A stretch of 64,000 nt of DNA, taken from NCBI RefSeq assembly GCF_041146395.1, contig NC_090989.1:252764843-252828842 (forward strand). The letters are read 5' to 3'. Below are positions 36,054 to 47,291 of this stretch, piece after piece. The stretch is from Eulemur rufifrons. Taxonomy: Eukaryota > Chordata > Mammalia > Primates > Lemuridae. The notes below the pieces were generated by a model. That model had not been told where the DNA came from. It saw only the letters and a list, made by a program, of their open reading frames with translations, and ran no database searches. The position numbers were made by a program, and so were the translations under genes. Each line of letters opens with the position of its first letter. Position 1 is the stretch's first letter.

Positions 36054-37626
36054 AACTTACCTTTTAATGGCGTTGTTGTGTCTGCTTTTGTTGGAAAGCA
36101 TTTGAATATTTGGTTGCATCATGGAGGTCCACAGTTTCAGTTGATCCTCTATGTGGTTATCAGACATTTGTGACCTTAAGGGCATCTTGATTTGTGTTAG
36201 GTAGGAGAATGTAGATTCACAGCAATAAGTGGTTGAAAAGCAAGAAAGCATTTTTCAGGCATGTTGCCAAAGGCATGAGTATGCTACTGCATTTTTCTGT
36301 GTTTCAACTGGATCTTTCTTAGCATCAAACAATGACTTTAAAATGTCATCGACTGAGAGCTCAATCAATTCCATCATACTTCCCTAGTTGCGTTGGTGAT
36401 GTCTACTTGGTGAGGCTGAAATGCTAATTTGAGTGTGATGTCTTGATTCTCAAGGTCAGAGAACCTTTCATTGTATTCTTCAATTAAATAGGTCTGTAAC
36501 AGTGTGTATTCTCCAAATGATTTGCATATATCATCCTGCTCATCCATGCCCTTTGCTAACTGCAGAAAATGTTCATCTGAAATTTCCTTTTGAAAAAAAG
36601 TGTTTTGAGAAAAGATAACTTTTTTCGAAATGCTTGGATTTTTTTGTCACGCATCATATATAGACTTAGTTTTACCTTGCAAAGAAATATTCAATCATTT
36701 TGATTTGACATGATGTCACACAGAAATGCTGCATTCTTGTAGAAGTCTTCTTTCAAAAAAAATCTTTCAGCCAGCACGGTGGCTCGTGCCTGTAATCCTA
36801 GCACTCTGGGAGGCCGAGGCTGGAGGATCGCTCGAGGTCAGGAGTTCGAGACCAGCCTGAACAAGAGCGAGACCCCATCTCTACTAAAACTAGAAAGAAA
36901 TTAGCCAAACAACTAAAAATAGAAAAAATTAGCCGGGCATGGTGGCACATGCCTGTGAAGTCCCAGCTACCCGGGAGGCTGAGGCAGGAGGATTGCTTGA
37001 GCCCAGGAGTTTGTGGTTGCTGTGAGCTATGCTGACGCCACGGCACTCTAGCCCGGGCAACAGAGTGAGACTCTGTCTCAAAAAAAAAAAAAAAAAAAGA
37101 AAGAAATTATATGGACAACTAAAAATATATATAGAAAAAATTAGCTGGGCATGGTGGCGCATGCCTGTAGTTCCAGTGACTCGGGAGGCTGAGGCAGTAG
37201 GATTGCTTGGGCCCAGGAGTTTGAGGTTGCTGTGAGCTAGGCTGATGCCACAGTACTCTAGCCCAGGCAACAGAGTAAGACTCTGTCTAAAAAAAAAAAA
37301 AAATCTTTCAATAATTCACATTGCTGATTCTATTCTTCATAAAATTTAACTATCTGCTCTCACAGAGATAAAATTTTGGCTAACACCTGTCCCTGTGATA
37401 GGCAACCCACTTTAGAATGATACAGGAAATCAACACTGAATATCTCATCCTTCAACTTTAGCATATTAGGAAACTGGCAGTGCCATGTTGCATTTGCACA
37501 AATACAGTTAACAGTACTTATAACTTGTTGCAAAGTGTTACTTAATATAGTAGATTTAGCATAGAGATTTTGCTGATGCAAGATACAATGAAAAGAAATG
37601 AGAGCATCTGGATTTTTTACTGGCAT
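36054..37626 (-). pseudogene. hAT transposase pseudogene, split by Alu
   Basis: On the - strand, 37626-37360 is open and reads like the catalytic-core region of Charlie-type transposases, with DALISFHCILHQQNL at residues 6-20 of the open frame and a region resembling the LHTEVRWLSRG block (DFLYHSKVGCLSQGQ). Downstream, after the composite Alu, recognisable sequence resumes near 36755 with frameshifts and stops. It ends in an open stretch, 36251-36057, containing YCCESTFSYLTQIKMPLRSQ, the hAT C-terminal dimerisation signature. The order is correct for a transposase related to those that gave rise to GTF2IRD2-like domesticated genes. The gene is broken by the SINE, stops and N-terminal loss; no function is expected. 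Confidence 0.8.
36770..37300 (+). mobile_element. Composite Alu (full dimer plus extra right half)
   Basis: A full strepsirrhine Alu (36770-37098) is followed without unique sequence by a second right-half copy, starting in the AGAAAGAAATTATATGGACA block and ending in an A tail near 37302. One target duplication, A-rich sequence plus AATCTTTCA, flanks the whole array (36755-36769 and about 37296-37310) and none separates the two parts. This fits a single insertion of a multimeric RNA or a later internal duplication. Confidence 0.85.
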
Positions 37627-38054
37627 ACTCCACCCCCATGAACTCTTGCCAATCAGCCTCGTGCAGTAGTGGTGCCAATTGAGTGGGGAAGAACTAAATT
37701 ATGAGCATAGCAGCTGTCAGTTTAGCCCTTATGGCTTACGAATATTCTAATTGTACTAGTCAATCTGGGAGGATTATTTTGTTCAAACTTATTCTTTGAT
37801 ATTTTAAATACATGCATTTAAAAAATAAAAATATAAAAGACAAACAAAAATGTATTAATAAAAATAAAAGGATTTGTTCTGTAAAATTTGGATTCAGTCA
37901 AAAGGCCACAAAAAGGACCTAGAAGTCCACATGTGGCCTTAAGGCTGTAGGTTCCCCACCCCTGATCTAAACTTTACTGTTTACACCCCCCCCCCCGCCC
38001 CATGTCATTTAACATGTTCTTCTTTTCTCTATATTTATTAGTAATTGGTAGTTA

Positions 38055-38245
38055 GATTTAGAGCAGAGTTGTTCAATAGTACTTTCTACAATGATGAAAA
38101 TATTCTGTCTCTATATGGTAGCCACTAGCTACATATGCCAAGTGAACACTTAAAATGTGATTAAAGAGACTGAAGAATTTGAATTTTTAATTTTATTTAA
38201 TTAATCTAAATTTAAATTTAAATAACCATGCATGGCTAGCAGCTT
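38055..38245 (-). repeat. hAT-type DNA transposon fragment
   Basis: Same family as 10795-10890 in the opposite orientation: GTTGTTCAATAGTACTTTCT, ATATGGTAGCCACTAGC and TAACCATGCATGGCTAGCAG. Confidence 0.75.
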
Positions 38246-39189
38246 CCTTATGAGATGGATCCAGAGGCCTGGTCAGATTCAGATAAGGTTTGGTTTTGGT
38301 TTTAGTTTTTTATTTGTTGTTTTGTTGTCTTCCCCATAAATGATCGAGTCTGTTTCTTTTTTATAGTCTTTGTTGATAATTGCCTAAATGTGTTAATTCG
38401 CTAGAGGTTGAAAAATGATATTTTAGCTCTTTTCACTTCTTAATTGTAGTGGATAGTTTTGGAGTAAAATGAATGCTAAATAAGCTAACTGAGGTTAATC
38501 CTTTTTCATTGTCCATAGCATTCATGGATTTTACAGTCTCGACTATTTACAGGTAATCACGAAGATTTGTTTGATATGTATGGTGATTTATAATTTACTG
38601 AGACACCAAATTGTAATTACATTAATTAAAGTCCTGTTTTGAAGCGAGTCATTTAGGCTGGTGAGTGAACTTTGTCAGCTTCTCAGCATCAATATTAAAA
38701 AATGGCTTTGTCTCTATTTTATGGCATTTTATAGAAAACTTATATGCCATAATGCTATTCATAAATTGGATCTTCACCAACATCATGGGTGTAACATAGT
38801 CTATTTTTCATTGTCATCAGTTGACTAAAACCAATTTATAGAACAGCTTAAAATAAATTTATCTTTTTTTCTTCCTTTTTTGTTTTCTCTTTCAATCTCT
38901 CTCTCTCTTTCTCTCTTTCTAACCCCCTCCCCCCAAACAAGTTGGTAGCCTGGTTTTCTCCACTTTTGGTCAATAGAAAAAGGTCTAGACTTGCTATATT
39001 TGGACTTTCTTGATTATTTGCCAAACTAATCAATCTTTTAAGAAATGTTACCTCAGCTTAATTTAGATCCTTCCAATGGTTTTCCATTTATAAAAGGAAG
39101 TTGGAAAATATTCTAGACAACTGATAAATCTAGAGGATAAAAAAATTTACCTCTTCTTCTTTCTTATAGAAAACCTTTTTTTTTAATAG

Positions 39190-39264
39190 ATTTTCTCCTC
39201 AAAAAGTGAATCCCGCTTAAAACATCTGTTACAGCGAGCCCCAGATTATTGCCCAGAAACAATG
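39190..39264 (+). CDS. RECK: RECK exon 3 (cysteine knot 1)
   Basis: A 75-base, exactly 25-codon exon, phase 0 at both ends, flanked by acceptor TTTTAATAG and donor GTAAGT (39265). It encodes residues 54-78, starting IFSSKSESRL and ending YCPETM. It continues cysteine knot 1 with Cys74. The Arg69-Pro71-Tyr73 neighbourhood, which I recall as implicated in GPR124 binding by mutagenesis, is intact. Skipping this exon would keep the frame but remove half of the knot. Confidence 0.95.
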
Positions 39265-39438
39265 GTAAGTCTTATTTAACTGTGGAAGCTTTTGTCTAAA
39301 TGAAGCCATCTAATGGGTTACTTTTAGATTTAGCAAATTTTTAAATATGATTGGGATTTAAATTGTGATTGTGTTAGGTTTAAGTAGGTACTTTAAAAAG
39401 ATCTTCATACAAATTACTAGATAGAATATTGTCTTTAT

Positions 39439-39792
39439 GGCCAGGCACGGTGGCTCACACCTGTAATCCTAGCACTCTGGGAGGCCGAGGCGGGTGGATC
39501 ATTTGAGCTCAGGAGTTCAAGACCAGCCTGATCAAGAGCGAGACCCCGTCTCTACTAAAAATAGAAAGAAATTAGCTGGACAACTAAAAATATATATAGA
39601 AAAAATTAGCCAGGCATGGTGGTGCATACCTGTAGTCCCAGCTACTCAGGAGGCTGAGGCAGAAGGATTGCTTGAGCCTGGGAGTTTGAGGTTGCTGTGA
39701 GCCAGGCTGACGCCATGGCACTCTAGCCTGGGCAACAGAGTGAGACTCTGTCTCAGAAAAATAATTAATTAATTAATTAATTAAAAAAAAAA
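39439..39792 (+). mobile_element. Strepsirrhine Alu SINE, full length
   Basis: Starts GGCCAGGCACGGTGGCTCAC; contains the strepsirrhine block; the A tail is modified to (AATT)n. Perfect target duplication AGAATATTGTCTTT at 39423-39436 and 39793-39806. About 175 bp downstream of RECK exon 3. Confidence 0.95.
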
Positions 39793-40295
39793 AGAATATT
39801 GTCTTTCGTCTTGTCTATTCTATGACATAGATCTAAAAATCTTAAATATGTGTCTAGTCTTTAAATTTCATTATAATATTTTATCTGTAATTTGGGATTT
39901 TATTTATTGTACTTTGACTAATTTTGTGGAAACTATAATAACTAAATCATATTTTGATTTTGAAAAGTTGAATTTGGGATAAGGGAAATATGTGACTTAT
40001 TATTCCTGTCTTTCCATTTTCTGGCATACTATAGATATATTGCTTGCATATCTGAATCAGGTAACTTAAAATGTCTCTAATGCTTGGGCTGTCCTCAGTG
40101 TTTGTGATGCTCATGGGTCAGGCCAAGAAAGCCTGAGCTTCTATGCAAGAACCTCTTTAGATATGGTGGCTTGTATTTTGTGGAGGGCAGAAAAATTAAT
40201 GATCAAATAGTTGTGACTGACACATTTTCCTTTAGTCTGAAAACACTTTTGTCCATGCACTTGGAAATAGCAGTTCTATTAATAATAAGTATCTT

Positions 40296-40626
40296 TTTTT
40301 TTTTTTCTTTGAGACAAAGTCTCACTCTGTTGCCCAGGCTAGAGTGCCATGGCGTCAGCCTGGCTCACAGCAACCTCAAACTCCTAGGCTCAAGCAATCC
40401 TTCTGCCTCAGCCTCCTGAGTAGCTGGGACTACAGGCATGTGCCACCATGCCTGGCTAATTTTCTCTCTATATATTTTTAGTTGTCCAGATAATTTCTTT
40501 CTATTTTTAGTAGAGACGGGGTCTTGCTCTTGCTCAGTCTGGTCTTGAACTCCTGACCTTGAGCAATTCTCCTGCCTCGGCCTCCTAGAGTGCTAGGATT
40601 ACAGGCATGAGCCACCATGCCCGGCC
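40296..40626 (-). mobile_element. Strepsirrhine Alu SINE, full length
   Basis: Reverse Alu with target duplication AATAATAAGTATCTT at 40281-40295 and 40627-40641. Confidence 0.95.
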
Positions 40627-40705
40627 AATAATAAGTATCTTGAGCAACCATATTCATCCTTAGTGCTGCTCTTAGATGGAAAATGAGAAAAGAACAAGCA
40701 ATATT

Positions 40706-40958
<253 letters not shown>

Positions 40959-41142
40959 TATTTTTGTATCTCAGTTTTCTTTTCCTCCCTGAATAGCTGG
41001 TTGTTGTACATATAGTCCTAGAACATTGAGTGCATAGACACAGCCATAATCAAGTTAGCTGTACATAATTTCTGTAGAAATGAATTGTCATATTTAAGAA
41101 CTGATTATCTAAATAAAAGCCTTTTATTGATTATAATTTTAG

Positions 41143-41179
41143 GTTGAAATTTGGAGTTGTATGAATTCATCTTTGCCAG
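41143..41179 (+). CDS. RECK: RECK exon 4 (end of cysteine knot 1, N86 glycan site)
   Basis: A very short 37-base exon, acceptor ATTTTAG (ends 41142), donor GTAAGC (41180), phase 0 in and phase 1 out. It encodes residues 79-90, VEIWSCMNSSLP, plus the first base of Gly91. Cys84 closes knot 1. Asn86-Ser-Ser is an intact N-glycosylation sequon at the position reported as glycosylated in human RECK. Residue 83 is Ser, where I recall Asn in human. Frame and spelling are unambiguous despite the small size. Confidence 0.93.
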
Positions 41180-41329
41180 GTAAGCAATAGAAGTGTAACA
41201 TTTAGCAGTTTTATTTTAAAAATTTATTTTGTGAACATAAAATCTGTGTTATAGTCCTATAACCTAAATTATATTCCGGAATTTCTGTCCTCTCTTTTCT
41301 TGCAGCACCCAAATTTTCAAATATATAAT

Positions 41330-42060
41330 TTATTCTCATTCACTCAATCCATAACTTTGTACTCTTTTCTGCACTTCTACCATTCTACTGAAAGTAGTCT
41401 TTGAAAGATCACCAAGATCTCGTGGTTCCTAGATTTTATGGCTTTTTCTCAGCACTACTTTCCTGCAACACTTAATATTATTGACCACTACCTCCTTATG
41501 ACTCCACCTCAGCCTCAGAACCTTATTCTTTCTTACCTTCCTCCTCCAATAAGAACTGTAGTTATTCCAGTGTGTGGTCTTCTTCCCTTCTCTATTCATA
41601 CTCTAGTAATCTCATTCCTTCTAAGAACTGTTAACTAATCAACCCTGAGAAGTAACTCTCAAATCTGAATCATTATTTGTGACTTCTGGACATCTCTACA
41701 GCCATCTCTACATGGATCTCTGCATCCAGGTGGCATCTAAAGTGCAAATCCTAAATCAGCCTCATAACTGTACCTCTTGTGAATGACCCTATACTAGAAT
41801 CCCTCAAGTTATCTCTGATTCCTTTTTCTTTCTAGTTCCATTGACTTTCCCCTTGCAAAATCTTACATTTGTCCTCTCTACTCCTAGTTCAAGTTTTTAT
41901 TATTACACTCTTGTGATAGAATATTATAATAACCTTATAACTGATGTTCCAACACATTATATCTGTTCTTCCCATCCCCTTCAAAAAGAAGCCCTCGGGT
42001 GATATCCACTTTTATTGAAATAAAGCCCACAGTCTCTAGCCTGACATTCACTGTTTTCTA
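41330..42060 (-). repeat. L2-like ancient repeat
   Basis: The + strand carries complement phrases of the L2-like family such as GTACTCTTTTCTGCACTTC, AAGATCACCAAGATCTCGTG and CCATTGACTTTCCCC. Another 3'-end piece (GAGTGCCTTGTACATAGTAG) is at 42395-42440. Assignment moderate. Confidence 0.55.
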
Positions 42061-42293
42061 GGATTGCAGCTCATTTCCAGCCCTGGTTAGAGTAATTTTT
42101 TTGAAAATTACTCTATATATACTCCTTTTTTTTTGAAAAAAGGAGTATACCTTATGTATCTCTGAATTCTAACTGCTGTCATATTGTTTGAAGTTTTCAT
42201 TTCAAACAAATTGGGCTATTTGCCTTCCTGGAATTGTCCACTTCCTTGTCTGTTCTCCTAGTTATCATTCTACCTAGTGTCCTGGAATTTTAT

Positions 42294-42295
<2 letters not shown>

Positions 42296-42324
<29 letters not shown>
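42296..42324 (+). repeat. (CA)n microsatellite
   Basis: About fourteen uninterrupted CA units in RECK intron 4. Confidence 0.95.
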
Positions 42325-42764
42325 TTGTTTCTACTAAACTGTAATCTCCATAATGGGATAAATCATATATTTTGTCTATTTCATAATTTTATAGCCCATG
42401 TAGACCTAATAGAGTGCCTTGTACATAGTAGGAGCTCAGTAAATGTAAATGCTTATAATTTAATATTTTCTAAGAGGTCATTGGGTACATGGAAACAGTA
42501 GTATACTGCATTATGGTATAACAGCTCACAGAGTTTATGACCTACATTGATTCCATTTAAAATTCTTTCTAAAACGTGGATTCTGAAGAGCAAGCAGCAA
42601 AGAATTAGAGGAAACTTTACTAGGCAATGGAGCTAGATGAAATTCTATTGTCCTTTGTACCCTTAACACATACAGATAAGCTTGTAATATGAAATATTTT
42701 TAGTCAGTTTTTACAATTGAGGGAGTTTATACTTAATGAACTTTGTAGGCAGTTTATATTTTAT

Positions 42765-43052
42765 TTGTTTATTTTTTTGAGACAGTCTCTGTTGCACTGG
42801 GTAGAATACAGTGGGGTCATCATAGCTAACTGCAACCTGAAACTGCTGGGCTCAAGTGATCCTCTTGCTTCAGCCTCCCTAGTAGCTGGGACTACAGGCC
42901 ACACTACGACACTGAGCTAATTTTTCTATTTTTAGTACAGATGGGGTCTCACTGTTGCTCAGTCTGGTCTCGAACTCATGAGCTCAAGGAATCCTCCTGC
43001 CTCAGCCTCCCAGAGTGCTAGGATTACAGGCATGAGCCACCATGCCCAGCCA
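42765..43052 (-). mobile_element. Alu SINE, older copy
   Basis: Reverse dimeric Alu without the strepsirrhine block. Perfect 16-bp target duplication GCAGTTTATATTTTAT at 42749-42764 and 43053-43068. Confidence 0.95.
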
Positions 43053-44151
43053 GCAGTTTATATTTTATATTTTGAGAGCTTTGTCTATCTGTGAACAATT
43101 CCTTTGCTTTTGTTTGTTTATATTATTTTTTAGCAGAATGCTTCTATTTGTGTTAAGTCCTAGTTTCATTTGGAAAACTATGTTACCTATTGCCTTGAAT
43201 CCCTGACATTTTTTTCAAATGTAAATTATAATCTAATTTAATGCAAATGTGGATTTGCATATTTATATATTACATAAATGCAGCATAAAGCAATTTGTAA
43301 AAGATATAAGGAGGAATTCATAGCATCCCTATAAACATAAGTCTTTTCTTTTCATAATTATTTCCTAAATCTCCTAATTTTGTCTTAAGAGTTATTCATT
43401 GACATTCATGATCACAAAAGGCATCTAAAAAACAAATTAGAACACTTTTTATAATTTTATCATCTTTTGGTTTCACAGTAATTTGGTTGGAGAAATCACT
43501 GTTGTGCATAAATTGAACCAGGGTAGTACATAGTTCTTTTGCCCCATGATTAAGTGTGCCCATCAAAGCCAGGCCAGGTTCACAGAAATTTTTTCTGCCT
43601 GTTTACCAAGTATCAGTTTTTAAACAGGATTGTGGGTTTTATGCTATTATAGATATTTAATATTTTGAATACAATCATATTTGTGCCCTTTTTTGTTTGT
43701 TTGCTTGTTAAGTTAAATTAGAATCTTTGCCTCAGATTCACAGTCTAAAAGTGGGAAGGCATACTATGGTTTCTCTTCTTCAGACTGTATAAATTTTTCA
43801 CCTTTTAAAAGTAAGGAAAGCCTCTCTTGCTTTCCTCACCCTGTACATCCTCTGATAGAGATGCTATCTACCCAAGAGTAAGAATGACTTAGAAAATGTA
43901 CGGTCGGAGGGAAAAGAGAGAAAAAACAAAGGACCTGATAATTATTCTGTGAGGGACTCTAAGCAGGCTGTGACAGCATTGGGCATAAGGGTGAAGGGAA
44001 GGGCTTAATAATTTTGAGGCCCTGCTTGTCTGAGCTAGTTTTCTTGTGGACATCTGCTTTGAGTTTTAGTGGTATCCCATGAAACAATTTGGTGTGCTGT
44101 TTGTTTTTGTTGCTACTTTTGACCTAAGCATTTGAACATTTTGTTTTTAAG

Positions 44152-44237
44152 GTGTGTTTAAGAAGTCTGACGGCTGGGTTGGCTTAGGCTGCTGTGAACT
44201 GGCTATTGCCTTGGAGTGTCGACAGGCATGCAAGCAG
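44152..44237 (+). CDS. RECK: RECK exon 5 (start of cysteine knot 2)
   Basis: An 86-base exon, acceptor GTTTTTAAG (ends 44151), donor GTAACG (44238), phase 1 in and phase 0 out. It completes Gly91 and runs to Gln119, including VGLGCCELAIALECRQACKQ. The Cys104-Cys105 pair starts the second cysteine knot, followed by Cys113 and Cys117. The donor has C rather than G at +5, the weakest match among the RECK donors in this window, although the exon end CAG pairs well with U1. Confidence 0.95.
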
Positions 44238-45970
44238 GTAACGCTGGGCTGTCAGGCTCTTAAGCATCACTGAGTGCAGTTTGGGTTTTAGCTGTGCATA
44301 TGGATTGGGTTTGCTCACCTCATGGCTCTGAAGAGGTGACCCACAAAAACTACAAATTTAGTATTTCTTGCATAAGCCATCTCCTTTTAGACTTGCTGCA
44401 TTTTCAGTTATGGTTGCTGCATATTACTTCAGCCTTCTCTTATTCCTTCTCATCTTTCCTTTCTGCCTTTTGTACTTCGCTTATGATCATGCTGAGTCAA
44501 TGCTGAGTGACTCCAAATGGTCATGTAAATTTAGGGAATGCTTAGATGAGAACAGTTGACACTGTTGGCTTATTTTATCTCCCTTCTCTCTTTCATGATG
44601 GCTTTACCCTGATCATGTTCTTATATTTCTTCTCTGCTCCTAAGGTTAGTGTGACTCCTATAGTGAGTTATGACTTCTTTGATTTGATATATCTCTACTC
44701 TCATTCATCTTAGGCCCCTGAGTTCTTCCTCACTGTGCATGTTTTAATAGTGGTTCCTCAGAATGGGAAATCTGGCCTCCTGGCTCATCCATTCCAAGTG
44801 ACAGGAGTAGAAGTAACTGGGAAACTAGAAATGATTGTTTAGATGGACTTGAAACCACAGCTAGAAAGCCTTCTCTTTTCTTCTTCTAGGGACTTGTCTC
44901 TTGACAGGAGTATATGAGACATAGTATCTGTCACCTTCACTTTCACACAGACTGCTATACTGTAGCCTGAGCAACACTCTTTGGCACCAAATGGCCTGGC
45001 TATCTGCTGCTCTCCTCCAGGCATTGAGATGAAACTGAGTTGTGGAGGATTTGAACTATAATGAGTCTAGTGGGACATAAAGCAGTTGCTGGCCCATTCT
45101 GCTTCTTGCTCTCACTGCCCTCATCGGCTGACCTGTTATAAATTGCCTGGGCTTAGCCGATAGAACAGGAGGAATGGAACAAGAAACCAGAGCCCATGAC
45201 TCTGGAGTTATATCTCCAAATAGAGAATCATGTCATCTGGAAGAATAACCACGCCTCAGCAGATTTATTTTGGCTTTTTTATATAGAAAGTACATATTTA
45301 AATATGGTAAATAACATGCTATTTCTCTGAGTATTGGTTTCCTCATCTTCTCTAGAGGAGTTAATATCTCTTCATAAACTTAAGAGACTTACATAAAAAT
45401 AACTTTTTATGTAATAACTTCATAATTGCCTGGCATAGTACACTTTCTCTCTTTAGTTGCCCCTCCATTATATATGGCATTTTTCTGAGAAAATTGGCTG
45501 AATAAATTCAGTATGAAAGCTTAGAATGTGAAGGGTTAAAAAAAAAAAAGCAAAATATAAGTGCCCTGGCAATGCTTCACAAGAAAATTTGCTGTGGCAG
45601 AGCTTCACAAGAAAATTTGCTACAGAGTGGAATTCAGCTTTTAAAAAGTCCTCTGATTTACATGTCCTTCAAAGTCATCTAGTTTCTGAAATAACAAAAG
45701 GACCGTGTTATTATGTGAGATTAAAGCCCTAAAAATTAGAGTGAAACTCTAGAATATTGAGTAGGCCCTAGGGGTGATGTTTGTTTTAAAGAAATTACAT
45801 GAAATTTGTTTGTTGTATTTTAGGGACTTTTAAATATTTGAACATAAGGTTTTCCTCAATAAAATAAAGAATACTATATCAGCAATTAACATATACTAAT
45901 ATGTGTTCTTTTTTGTCCTGTGCTGATTAGCATGTATAATAAATTAATGGAGAAATTTGTTGGCTTTTAG
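44238..45970 (+). other. RECK: RECK intron 5
   Basis: Phase-0 intron of 1.7 kb with no recognisable transposable element and only a short 28-bp-offset direct duplication near 45574. Nothing else is seen. Confidence 0.85.
45574..45621 (+). repeat. 20-bp direct repeat at 28-bp offset
   Basis: GCTTCACAAGAAAATTTGCT occurs at 45574-45593 and again at 45602-45621, separated by eight bases, a likely old tandem duplication. Confidence 0.9.
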
Positions 45971-46018
45971 GCATCTTCAAAAAATGATATCTCCAAAGTT
46001 TGCAGAAAAGAGTATGAG
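45971..46018 (+). CDS. RECK: RECK exon 6 (cysteine knot 2)
   Basis: A 48-base, 16-codon exon, phase 0 at both ends, acceptor GGCTTTTAG and donor GTATGC (46019). It encodes residues 120-135, ASSKNDISKVCRKEYE, with Cys130 of the second knot. Because the exon is a whole number of codons between phase-0 introns, both skipping it and adding in-frame cassette sequence after it would keep the reading frame. It is followed by the 14.2-kb intron 6, the largest complete RECK intron here. Confidence 0.95.
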
Positions 46019-47249
46019 GTATGCATTTTATTTAACAAATTTGCATGGATTATTCAGATGTTATCAGAATTGACAGAAGCACTTAAATTTTTTAAATGAA
46101 TTCATTTTTTACACAAATTGCCTTTTACCTTACAGAAAATTTAGCCTTGATAAAAATGTCAGCTACCTTGTTTAGAAATGTTATGACTTTAGTTAATTTT
46201 GTTGAAATTAAGCATTAGTTTTAAAGAAATGCCTAAATCTCACATGCAAAGGATTTAACCTATAATGTTTTTATAACAAAGCAACTGGTTGTACCCACGG
46301 TTGTGAAATAGTTTTACTTAGGTTCTGTATGTTCTTTTGCCCCTTTTCATATCTCTTGACCCATCTAAGTATCCATTTTTATAAACTACCTCTAATCATG
46401 AAGAAAACAATCAAAGAAACAAAATCACATTGCTAATATGAATAGTTTCAAACTTTCCTAGCATCTTGCATTTGGGTGAAAAAAAAAACACTAGGTTACA
46501 AAGGCTATATTAAATCAGAAGGACTCTTGTCTCCCAATGGTGGGATTTCAACCACTGTGGTGTCTAGATGGGGCAGATATTAAGGCAGATGTGCAGGAGG
46601 TATTTTATTTCACACCATGCAAATATGTGCAGAAGAGAGTCCCCGAAGTGAAAACATTCCTCATTGGGGCTACTTTGTTCATTTTCTAGAACTCCATTGT
46701 TAAATGTGACAGTATTGTTGTTTTTCATAGTGTAAGGCCATGTAATTAAGAATATTTAAGTGCATATGCCTCATTCATCATTTTTATATATAAACATTGG
46801 GATTCCTATTGCTGTTTTCTTGGAGATGAAACAATAATTCTCTCTTAACTGCTTCTAGATTATAGTTCTTATTTTTTTTTCTTTTCTCAAAGCCTATAAT
46901 TATATCTCTTGATTAACATTTTTATACTAAAGAGTCTTATTTATCTTTTGTCCCTTTGTACTGTTTGCTAAGTTATATCTGTTCCTCTGAAGGCAAATTT
47001 CCAAATTAATAGCAGCTCTCCTCTGTTCTTATTGAAAGGATCCTTGCTACAAAGAAGTAAAAGATTTCTTTGTTTTTTTCTTATCTCTTTACCTTTGAAA
47101 TGACCAGTTTTAGTTTCTCTTGAACAAAGTGGCTAACTGTGACAATTCTTTTCTCCCACATGATGTCTGACACTGTCTGTCTTCTATAGCCTGTCCTCCA
47201 TTATTTTAGTGTGCTTCCTTCTCTTGTCTGGATTTCTGCATTGCCCTAG

Positions 47250-47291
47250 GAAGTCTGCCAGTATGTGTTGATGAAGGACGGGACAGGAAAG
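47250..47291 (+). other. Possible 42-nt in-frame cassette exon in RECK intron 6
   Basis: A pyrimidine-rich stretch (about 47213-47246) ends in the acceptor GCCCTAG. It is followed by 42 bases and a near-ideal donor, GGAAAG then GTAAGA (47292). The 42 bases form 14 open codons (EVCQYVLMKDGTGK) in phase 0, the phase of both neighbouring RECK exons, so inclusion would insert 14 residues between Glu135 and Asn136 in cysteine knot 2 without a frameshift, adding one extra Cys. No interspersed repeat is recognised at this spot. I know of no such RECK exon from memory. Whether it is spliced is unknown; chance pairs of good splice sites do occur in introns. Confidence 0.35.

Larger units (their letters stand above)
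35876..37964 (-). mobile_element. hAT DNA transposon with intact ends
   Basis: A complete element by its ends: CAGGGGTGGGGAACC (35876-35890) and its exact inverse GGTTCCCCACCCCTG (37950-37964), 15 of 15 bases. It is flanked by the 8-bp target duplication GTCTAAAC / ATCTAAAC (35868-35875 and 37965-37972; one mismatch). Eight-base duplications and CAG...CTG ends are diagnostic of the hAT superfamily. Without the composite Alu at 36770-37300 it is about 1.55 kb. The - strand carries a decayed transposase. It lacks the N-terminal part (BED zinc-finger region and start), so it was already deleted or has decayed at that end. Confidence 0.9.
41180..44151 (+). other. RECK: RECK intron 4
   Basis: Phase-1 intron of 3.0 kb, containing an L2-like block, a CA microsatellite and one - strand Alu. 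The interval 43070-44151 holds nothing I can identify. Confidence 0.9.
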
